Part shown: positions 6,522 through 11,992 of the stretch, piece by piece
Layout of the letters: the number at the start of each line of letters is the position of its first letter
How positions within the stretch are numbered: position 1 is the stretch's first letter
The notes under the pieces: generated by a model
What the model saw: only the letters and a program-made list of their open reading frames with translations
What the model was told of the DNA's origin: nothing
Database searches by the model: none
Program-made: the position numbers and the translations under genes
Source of the DNA: Oscillospiraceae bacterium
GTDB lineage: Bacteria > Bacillota > Clostridia > Saccharofermentanales > Saccharofermentanaceae
Reading direction: 5' to 3'
Length of the DNA stretch: 11,992 nucleotides
Assembly (NCBI GenBank): GCA_902767145.1
Contig: CACXGG010000145.1
Coordinates: 1 to 11,992, forward strand

Positions 6522-7625
6522 TTGAAAAGGTTGGCGGTAACAGCTCTTATCACCCTTGCGATTCCGGTCTTTGCCGGATGCGTTTTCGCACAATCAGAAA
6601 CTGTTCCCGAAGACACCGCACTTACTCCCAATGCTACTATCGATGCATCTGAGACCTCGCAGCCCCTTACTCCCACTCCTACATCGACACCCACTCCCAC
6701 GCCGACACCGGCTCCCGAGAGGATAAATATCAGCTTTATAGGTGACTGTACCCTGGCAGATGCCCTTGCCTGGAGCGGTACCACGGGATCCTTTGACGCA
6801 GTTGTAGAGGAGGAGGGACTTGATTACTGCTTCCAGAATGCAGTCCCTTATCTTTCCGAAGATGATTTGACCCTTGCTAATTTTGAGGGGACCATCACCG
6901 AGGAGACCTCCCATCTCATCAAGGAATTCGTATTCTCCGGGCCTCCCGAATATGTGGAGATGCTCACCGGTGGCAGCATCGAGGCGGTAAACCTTGCAAA
7001 TAACCACAGCTATGACTACTACGAGCAGGGACTTCTTGATACCCAGGCGGCAATGGATGATGCAGGTATCCTCTGGAGCAACCAGGAATCTGTGGCAATA
7101 GCTGAGATCAGGGGCATTAGGATCGGCATGTGCGGCATCGATATGGTGTCCGGAGATACTGCTTCCACGGCTTATCCTCTCATCGACCAGCTCAGGGAAG
7201 AGGGCTGCAACATAATCATCGTCTCAGCCCACTGGGGCGTAGAAAGGGATTATGAGCCCAGGGATTCCCAGGTTACATGCGCCCATGACCTCATAGATTA
7301 CGGAGCTGATATCGTGGTGGGTACACATCCCCACAGGCTCCAGCCTATTGAAATGTACAACGGCAAGTATATAATCTATTGCCTGTCCAATTTCTGCTTC
7401 GGCGGAAATACCGGCCTTTCGGATCCGGACAGCTGTATCGTTCAGTGCGAGTTCGTAATGGATGAGACAAATACATATTGCGAACAGTATAATCTTAACG
7501 TTATTCCGTTTTCCCAGACTTCCACGAGACCCGGAAACGATTACTGTCCCGAGCCTTACGAGTGGGGAACGGAAGACTATTACCGCGTTATGGATAAACT
7601 TAACTGGTCACAGGAAGACGAGTAG
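6522..7625 (+). CDS. CapA-family lipoprotein (PGA_cap metallophosphatase-like fold)
   Basis: This 367-residue secreted protein belongs to the CapA/poly-gamma-glutamate-synthesis family, whose fold is related to calcineurin-like phosphatases. The signal peptide (MKRLAVTALITLAIPVFAGC if TTG is read as Met) ends at lipobox Cys20. A Thr/Pro linker (48-66) follows, then the domain with FIGDCT (Asp75), LANFEGT (120-123), NLANNHSYD (157-165), SAHWG (His237), GTHPH (267-271) and LSNFCFGG. These are the usual conserved family positions. Its exact substrate is unknown; many homologues are not linked to capsule genes, and none are seen here. I chose TTG at 6522 because GAGG (6510-6513) lies 8 nt upstream. 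The GTG at 6513 overlaps that site. The gene ends 13 nt before purE without a terminator, so it is probably co-transcribed with the purine genes. Confidence 0.87.
   Translation: MKRLAVTALITLAIPVFAGCVFAQSETVPEDTALTPNATIDASETSQPLTPTPTSTPTPTPTPAPERINISFIGDCTLADALAWSGTTGSFDAVVEEEGLDYCFQNAVPYLSEDDLTLANFEGTITEETSHLIKEFVFSGPPEYVEMLTGGSIEAVNLANNHSYDYYEQGLLDTQAAMDDAGILWSNQESVAIAEIRGIRIGMCGIDMVSGDTASTAYPLIDQLREEGCNIIIVSAHWGVERDYEPRDSQVTCAHDLIDYGADIVVGTHPHRLQPIEMYNGKYIIYCLSNFCFGGNTGLSDPDSCIVQCEFVMDETNTYCEQYNLNVIPFSQTSTRPGNDYCPEPYEWGTEDYYRVMDKLNWSQEDE
6663..6716 (+). repeat. Low-complexity Thr-Pro linker repeat
   Basis: The CapA-like gene contains a run of alternating Thr and Pro codons (PLTPTPTSTPTPTPTPAP), mostly CCN-ACN units. 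It links the lipid-anchored N-terminus to the catalytic-like domain. Such repeats are prone to length change between strains. Confidence 0.8.
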
Positions 7626-7638
7626 AGGAGGATAAAAA

Positions 7639-8148
7639 ATGGGAGAATCAAAAGTACTGGTCATCATGGGTTCCGATTCGGATTTCCCCGTAATGGAGGG
7701 ATGCTTTAAGCTCCTGAAGAAGTTCGGAGTCGGTTTCGAGGCACATGTAGCATCGGCCCACAGGACACCTGAAAGGGCAGCAGAGCTTTCCAAGGGAGCA
7801 AAGGATGCCGGATTTAAGGTGATCATCGCAGCAGCAGGCCTTGCTGCACATCTTGCGGGAGTCATCGCATCCAATACGGCGCTTCCCGTTATCGGCGTTC
7901 CCTGCAAGGGTGGAGCACTGAACGGTGTGGATGCCCTTTATGCTACGGTCCAGATGCCCACGGGTATACCTGTGGCAACTGTAGCCATCGACGGAGGATC
8001 CAATGCGGCTATACTTGCCTGCCAGATCCTTGCGGTATCAGACGGTGAGCTTTATGACAAGCTCGTCAGCTATAAAAAGGAACTTGCTGAGTCTGTAGGG
8101 GAAAGAGACAACAGGCTTCAGGCAAAGATAAATGGTATGGAGGCATAA
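7639..8148 (+). CDS. purE: N5-carboxyaminoimidazole ribonucleotide mutase
   Basis: This 169-residue cytoplasmic enzyme moves the carboxyl group of N5-CAIR to give CAIR in de novo purine synthesis. It has the class I landmarks: GSDSDFPVME (11-20) for phosphate and substrate binding, ASAHRTPE (38-45) with catalytic His41, AAGLAAHLAGVIA (65-77), and GVPCKGGALNGVDAL followed by VQMPTGIPVATVAI. Length is normal for bacterial PurE. The AGLAAHL segment has Leu where E. coli has Gly, a variant I recall from other anaerobes. PurK, the usual supplier of N5-CAIR, is not in the window. It starts 13 nt after the CapA-like gene with AGGAGG 7 nt before the ATG, and ends 1 nt before purF. Confidence 0.95.
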   Translation: MGESKVLVIMGSDSDFPVMEGCFKLLKKFGVGFEAHVASAHRTPERAAELSKGAKDAGFKVIIAAAGLAAHLAGVIASNTALPVIGVPCKGGALNGVDALYATVQMPTGIPVATVAIDGGSNAAILACQILAVSDGELYDKLVSYKKELAESVGERDNRLQAKINGMEA

Positions 8149-8149
8149 T

Positions 8150-9565
8150 ATGAGCGGACTTTTCGGAGCAATCAACACATCAAACCAGCAGGTGGACATC
8201 GCAAAGACTGTCTACTACGGAATCTTCTCACTTCAGCACAGAGGTCAGGAATCTGCAGGTATCGCTGTAAACAATAACGGTACTTTCATGGTCCACAAGC
8301 AGCCCGGTATGGTTGCTGATATCTTTGATGACGTGACACTTTCCGCTCTCGGCGGTGACTGCGCCATCGGACATGCAAGGGGAGCTGACAAGGTATTAGG
8401 AAGCGACGGCATCCAGCCCATCCTCATCAAGTCCAGAGTAGGAAACATCGCACTCAGTTCCGATTCCTCCATCCTTAACGATGATGAGATCCGTGACGAC
8501 CTTAAGAACATGGGTGCCATCTTCCAGACAAATACAGATTCAGAGATCATCCTTTCACTTTTCTCCAGGAACAGGATCGGTACAGAGGACTGCGAGCATG
8601 CTCTCCTTGAGACCATGAAGAACATAAAGGGCGTTTATTCCTTTGTCCTCATGACAGAAGACAAGCTCATCGGTGTAAGGGATCCTTACGGAATGAGACC
8701 TCTTGTCCTGGGTAAGAAGGGTGACACTTATATGCTCTCATCCGAGAACTGCGCATTTGATGCCCTTGATGCAGAGCTCATCAGGGATATCGAGCCAGGT
8801 GAGATCATCTCCATTTCCAAGGACGGCATCAATTCACTTTATTTCGACGATTCCAAGGATTCAGCCCAGAGGGTAAAGGACGGCAATGTCTGCATCTTCG
8901 AGTATGTATACGTTGCAAGACCTGACAGCGTCATCGACGAGATGAGCATCTTTGATTCCAGATATAAGACAGGCCAGGCTCTGGCCAAGGAACATCCCTG
9001 TGAGTGCGACCTGGTCATCGGAGCTCCCGATTCAGGTAATGCAGCTGCCCTTGGATTTGCTGACGGCCTGGGCGTTCCCTTCGGAATGGGACTTCTCAAG
9101 AACAGATATGTAGGAAGGACATTCATCAAGAGTACACAGGAGCAGAGAGAACTGGCAGTAAGGATGAAGTTCGCTGTCCTTAAGACACAGGTAAAGGACA
9201 AGAGGATCGCCATCGTTGACGACTCCCTTGTAAGAGGAACCACCACAAAGCACATCATCCGTTTCCTTAAGGACAACGGCGCTAAGGAAGTACATGTAAG
9301 ACTTGCTTCCCCTGAGGTAAAGTTCCCCTGCTGCTACGGAGTAAACGCTTCCACAAATGCAGACCTTCCTGCTACCACCATGACAGTTGATGAGATCCGT
9401 GACATGATCGGCGCTGACTCCCTGGGATACATCTCCCTTAAGTCCCTTAAGGAAGCACTCCCCACCATCCACTGCGGAACATGTTCTGCATGCTTCGACG
9501 GCAACTATATCGCAGGCAAGCCCTGTCCCAAGTGCGACAGTGTACACAACGTAACATATAACTGA
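8150..9565 (+). CDS. purF: Amidophosphoribosyltransferase with a degenerate glutaminase site
   Basis: PurF makes phosphoribosylamine from PRPP, the first committed purine step, normally using ammonia released from glutamine by an N-terminal Ntn domain. In this 471-residue protein the phosphoribosyltransferase half is intact: GVRDPYGMRPLVLG (175-188), VDDSLVRGTTT (356-366) and the Fe-S ligands Cys248, Cys394, Cys445 and Cys448. The glutaminase half is not. The nucleophile Cys is Ser2 (MSGLFG), the HxRYST motif reads HARGAD (76-81), and the HNGN oxyanion motif reads SDSS (104-107). Arg78 and the DSE of 130-132 remain. This predicts an ammonia-dependent enzyme or one needing a partner. Extra cysteines occur near the C-terminus (442, 459, 462). 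The ATG at 8150 has GGAGG 6 nt upstream. The frame opens further to 8132 (MVWRHN) but adds no cysteine. Confidence 0.93.
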   Translation: MSGLFGAINTSNQQVDIAKTVYYGIFSLQHRGQESAGIAVNNNGTFMVHKQPGMVADIFDDVTLSALGGDCAIGHARGADKVLGSDGIQPILIKSRVGNIALSSDSSILNDDEIRDDLKNMGAIFQTNTDSEIILSLFSRNRIGTEDCEHALLETMKNIKGVYSFVLMTEDKLIGVRDPYGMRPLVLGKKGDTYMLSSENCAFDALDAELIRDIEPGEIISISKDGINSLYFDDSKDSAQRVKDGNVCIFEYVYVARPDSVIDEMSIFDSRYKTGQALAKEHPCECDLVIGAPDSGNAAALGFADGLGVPFGMGLLKNRYVGRTFIKSTQEQRELAVRMKFAVLKTQVKDKRIAIVDDSLVRGTTTKHIIRFLKDNGAKEVHVRLASPEVKFPCCYGVNASTNADLPATTMTVDEIRDMIGADSLGYISLKSLKEALPTIHCGTCSACFDGNYIAGKPCPKCDSVHNVTYN

Positions 9566-9579
9566 TCCGGAGCAGACAG

Positions 9580-10215
9580 ATGAAGATAGCAGTTTTTGTA
9601 TCGGGCGGAGGTACCAACCTTCAGGCCATCATCGATAATATAAAGAGCGGTTACCTCAGCGGAGTCGAGATCTCCCTGGTGGTGGCATCCAACAGCGGAG
9701 CATATGCCCTTCAGAGGGCAGCTGATAACGGAATCCCTTCAAAGGTCCTTTCCGTAAAGGATTTCCCTTCCAGGGAAGAGTGGGATAAGACAGTGCTGTC
9801 AGAGGTGAAAGCTTCCGGAGCTGAGCTTATCGTACTGGCAGGATATCTTTCCCTTCTGGGAGCACAGACAGTCAGGGAGTATTCCAACAGGATCATCAAT
9901 ATACACCCTGCGCTGATCCCTGCTTTCTGCGGTGCGGGAATGTACGGGATAAAGCCCCATGAGGCTGTTCTCAAAAGGGGAGTAAAGGTGTCCGGTGCCA
10001 CGGTCCACTTCGTAAACGAAAACTATGATGAGGGACCTATCATCCTTCAGAAGGCAGTGGACGTTCAGTGGGACGACACTCCGGAGGTGCTCCAGAAGAG
10101 GATCATGAAGGAGTGCGAGCAGGTGATCCTTCCCAGGGCCATAAGGCTCATCGCAGACGGTAAGGTAGTTATCGAAAACAATATTGCATATGTAAAAGAT
10201 CAGGAGGAGAAATAA
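9580..10215 (+). CDS. purN: Phosphoribosylglycinamide formyltransferase
   Basis: This 211-residue cytoplasmic enzyme transfers a formyl group from 10-formyltetrahydrofolate to GAR, the third step of purine synthesis. The substrate loop is VSGGGTNLQA (7-16). The active site shows Asn107 and His109 in INIHPALIPAF and Asp150 in NYDEGPIIL, matching the Asn-His-Asp triad of the family. The insert FCGAGMYGIKPHEAVL (116-131) is a form I recall from clostridial PurN. Length is normal. It begins 14 nt after purF with GGAG 7 nt before the ATG, and its stop is 1 nt before the next ATG. The products of this cluster cover steps 1, 3, 6, 9 and 10 of the pathway. Confidence 0.95.
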   Translation: MKIAVFVSGGGTNLQAIIDNIKSGYLSGVEISLVVASNSGAYALQRAADNGIPSKVLSVKDFPSREEWDKTVLSEVKASGAELIVLAGYLSLLGAQTVREYSNRIINIHPALIPAFCGAGMYGIKPHEAVLKRGVKVSGATVHFVNENYDEGPIILQKAVDVQWDDTPEVLQKRIMKECEQVILPRAIRLIADGKVVIENNIAYVKDQEEK

Positions 10216-10216
10216 T

Positions 10217-10930
10217 ATGAAGACATACGATATCTATGAACTCTTAAACAGCAATCCCTATCCCGGAAGAGGCATCATCATCGGTAAGTCCCCCGACGGA
10301 AAGAAGGCAGTTACTGCTTATTTCATCATGGGCAGGAGCGTCAATTCCAGGAACAGGGTCTTTGTAGAGGACGGAGACGGCATCAGGACAGAGGCTTTTG
10401 ATCCTTCTCTCCTTACAGATCCCCATCTCATCATCTATTCACCCGTAAGAGTACTGGGCAACAAGACCATCGTTACAAACGGTGACCAGACAGATACCAT
10501 CTATGAGCTCATGGACAAGCAGCAGACCTTTGAGATGGCTCTGCGTACAAGAGAGTTTGAGGACGACGCTCCCAACTATACTCCCAGGATCTCAGGCATC
10601 ATGCATGTTGAGAACGGAACATACAACTATGCCATGTCCATCCTGAAGTCTGCAGACGGAGATCCTTCCTCATGCCAGAGATATACCTTCACTTACACAG
10701 ATCCCCTTGCCGGATACGGAAGGTTCATCCACACATATATGGGCGACGGAAATCCGCTTCCCAGCTTTGAGGGAGAGCCTGAGAAGATCACGGTTCCCGA
10801 TGATATAGACGAGTTTACATCCAAGCTCTGGGATAACCTCAATGAAGACAACAAGGTATCACTTTTCGTTAGATATATCGATATCGCTACAGGCGAGGCT
10901 GATACAAGGATAATCAATAAGAATAAGTAA
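10217..10930 (+). CDS. purO: IMP cyclohydrolase of the archaeal PurO family
   Basis: This 237-residue protein matches the PurO family (PF07826), which closes the ring of FAICAR to give IMP and was first known from methanogens. Family-like segments are GRGIIIGKS (17-25), YFIMGRSVNSRNRVF (35-49), PHLIIYSPVRVLGNKTI (69-85) followed by VTNGDQTDTI, and NYTPRISGI (120-128). They follow the order I recall for the Methanothermobacter enzyme (SRSFPNR, NPYIAYN, SNGSHTDTI, NTPRI). It is about 35 residues longer than archaeal PurO, mostly at the C-terminus (about 160-237). It is unrelated to the N-terminal cyclohydrolase domain of bifunctional PurH. Its position directly before a transformylase lacking that domain supports the role strongly. 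GGAGGAG precedes the ATG, which lies 1 nt after purN. The identification is from memory, not from an alignment. Confidence 0.85.
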   Translation: MKTYDIYELLNSNPYPGRGIIIGKSPDGKKAVTAYFIMGRSVNSRNRVFVEDGDGIRTEAFDPSLLTDPHLIIYSPVRVLGNKTIVTNGDQTDTIYELMDKQQTFEMALRTREFEDDAPNYTPRISGIMHVENGTYNYAMSILKSADGDPSSCQRYTFTYTDPLAGYGRFIHTYMGDGNPLPSFEGEPEKITVPDDIDEFTSKLWDNLNEDNKVSLFVRYIDIATGEADTRIINKNK

Positions 10931-10949
10931 TTATAGAAGGAGACATAAG

Positions 10950-11992
10950 ATGTCAAACGAAATGCAGTTAAAATACGGATGTAATCCCAATCAGAAGCCT
11001 TCCAGGATCTATATGGCCGACGGCTCCGAGCTTCCCATCGAAGTACTTAACGGAAAGCCCGGCTATATCAACCTTCTCGATGCCTTCAACGGCTGGCAGC
11101 TTGTAAAGGAGCTCAAGAAGGCTACGGGACTTCCGTCCGCAACTTCCTTTAAGCACGTATCTCCTGCAGGTGCTGCAGTAGGTAAGCCCCTTTCTGAGAC
11201 AGAGGCTAAGATCTACTTTGTAGACGATCTCGGTGAGCTTTCACCCATCGCATGTGCTTATGCAAGGGCAAGAGGCGCTGACAGGATGAGCTCCTACGGT
11301 GACTTCGTGGCGCTTTCCGATACATGTGATGCCATCACGGCTACCATGCTGGCAAGGGAGGTCTCTGACGGAATCATCGCTCCAGGTTACACAGATGAGG
11401 CTCTTGAGATCTTGAAGACAAAGAGAAAGGGCACATATAACGTTATAAAGATCGACGAGAACTATGTTCCCGCACCCATTGAGACAAAGCAGGTCTACGG
11501 TGTTTCCTTTGAGCAGGGAAGAAACGAGCTTGATATCAACGAGGGCCTTTTCGAGAATATCGTTACCGATAACAAGGAGATCCCCGAGGACAAGAAGATC
11601 GACCTTCTTATCTCCCTTATCACTCTTAAGTACACACAGTCCAACTCCGTCTGCTACGTAAAGGACGGCCAGGCTATCGGTATCGGTGCCGGACAGCAGT
11701 CCAGGATCCACTGCACAAGGCTTGCAGGAAACAAGGCTGATATCTGGTGGCTCCGCCAGCATCCCAAGGTCATGGGACTTCAGTTCGTAGACGGTATCAG
11801 AAGACCTGACAGGGACAACACCATCGACGTATACATCTCCGACGAGCACGACGATGTACTCGCAGAGGGCAGATGGCAGGAACTCTTCAAGGTAAAGCCT
11901 GAAGTACTTACCGAGGAAGAGAAGAAGGAGTGGCTCAAGAAGAACGACAATGTTTCCCTTGGTTCCGATGCATTCTTCCCCTTCGGTGACAA
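10950..11992 (+). CDS. purH: AICAR transformylase without the IMP cyclohydrolase domain (3' end missing)
   Basis: The frame is open for 347 residues to the window edge. It encodes the C-terminal activity of PurH, which formylates AICAR with 10-formyltetrahydrofolate to give FAICAR. It starts directly with LKYGCNPNQKPSRIY (7-21), followed by NGKPGYINLLDAFNGWQLV, the catalytic pair Lys68-His69 in SFKHVSPAGAA, SSYGDFVALSD, KYTQSNSVCYV (227-237), GIGAGQQSRIHC (244-255) and SDAFFPFGD at the edge. The roughly 190-residue cyclohydrolase domain that precedes these motifs in bifunctional PurH is absent. The ATG at 10950 is real, with AGAAGGAG about 7 nt upstream and the previous stop 19 nt away. I recall stand-alone versions of about 390 residues in Clostridia, so roughly 45 residues lie beyond the window. 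Confidence 0.93.
   Translation, partial: MSNEMQLKYGCNPNQKPSRIYMADGSELPIEVLNGKPGYINLLDAFNGWQLVKELKKATGLPSATSFKHVSPAGAAVGKPLSETEAKIYFVDDLGELSPIACAYARARGADRMSSYGDFVALSDTCDAITATMLAREVSDGIIAPGYTDEALEILKTKRKGTYNVIKIDENYVPAPIETKQVYGVSFEQGRNELDINEGLFENIVTDNKEIPEDKKIDLLISLITLKYTQSNSVCYVKDGQAIGIGAGQQSRIHCTRLAGNKADIWWLRQHPKVMGLQFVDGIRRPDRDNTIDVYISDEHDDVLAEGRWQELFKVKPEVLTEEEKKEWLKKNDNVSLGSDAFFPFGD

Noticed and set aside
6663..6716. Threonine-proline codon run as a CRISPR-like or transposon repeat
   Set aside because: It is an in-frame protein linker with short codon-level repetition and no spacer pattern.
7600..7640. Purine riboswitch or PurR box upstream of purE
   Set aside because: The gap is only 13 nt and holds the ribosome binding site. 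The CapA leader of about 25 nt is also too short for a riboswitch.
9032..9547. Open frame of 171 codons on the minus strand opposite purF
   Set aside because: It is a shadow of the conserved purF frame, without a recognisable product or start signal.
8150..9565. purF as a pseudogene
   Set aside because: The frame is full length, the ribosome binding site is strong, and the transferase and Fe-S residues are all kept, so only one of the two activities appears lost.
11241..11849. Open frame of 202 codons on the minus strand opposite the transformylase gene
   Set aside because: It is antisense to a strongly conserved enzyme gene, has no ribosome binding site or recognisable domain, and arises from the biased codon use of that gene.
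1..11992. Insertion sequences, tRNA genes, CRISPR arrays or phage genes
   Set aside because: No transposase motifs, terminal inverted repeats with target duplications, tRNA-like folds, regular repeats or phage proteins were seen. The region reads as ordinary chromosome.

Overview
The window looks like chromosomal DNA from an anaerobic, fibre-degrading member of the Clostridia (Lachnospiraceae/Oscillospiraceae-like, gut or rumen type). Supporting signs are TTGACA/TATAAT-type promoters, strong AGGAGG ribosome binding sites, lipoprotein signal peptides, a GH5 cellulase, a BcrA/LanF-type transporter with its own two-component system, and a stand-alone AICAR transformylase paired with an archaeal-type IMP cyclohydrolase. 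The taxonomic call is inference; there is no rRNA gene here.

Left half, minus strand (read right to left). A small HEAT-repeat protein (5061-4720) ends in a strong intrinsic terminator. A promoter follows at once and starts a five-gene unit: OmpR-type response regulator, ABC ATPase, two related permeases and a sensor histidine kinase (4625-307). The layout resembles CprABC/LanFEG/BcrAB-type detoxification modules for peptide antibiotics. The regulator mRNA looks leaderless, and the transporter ATPase has its ribosome binding site in a possible hairpin. At the left edge is the start of a membrane-anchored protein of unknown function with its own candidate promoter and palindrome.

Middle. A 168-bp divergent region (5062-5229) separates the HEAT gene from a plus-strand lipoprotein cellulase (5230-6429). 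It holds candidate promoters for both directions and a 16-bp palindrome. The cellulase ends in a terminator hairpin that also carries an extended -10 promoter for the next gene, a CapA-like lipoprotein with a TTG start (6522-7625).

Right half, plus strand. A purine cluster starts only 13 nt after the CapA-like gene: purE, purF, purN, purO and a purH-like AICAR transformylase running off the window. Gaps are 1-19 nt and each gene has a good ribosome binding site. Two points stand out. The PurF lacks the N-terminal nucleophile cysteine and further glutaminase residues, yet keeps an intact phosphoribosyltransferase site and Fe-S cysteines, so it probably uses free ammonia or a partner in trans. 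The last two steps of IMP synthesis, normally one bifunctional PurH, are split between a transformylase without the cyclohydrolase domain and a PurO-family protein. An ammonia-dependent first step would fit an ammonia-rich gut, but that link is inference.
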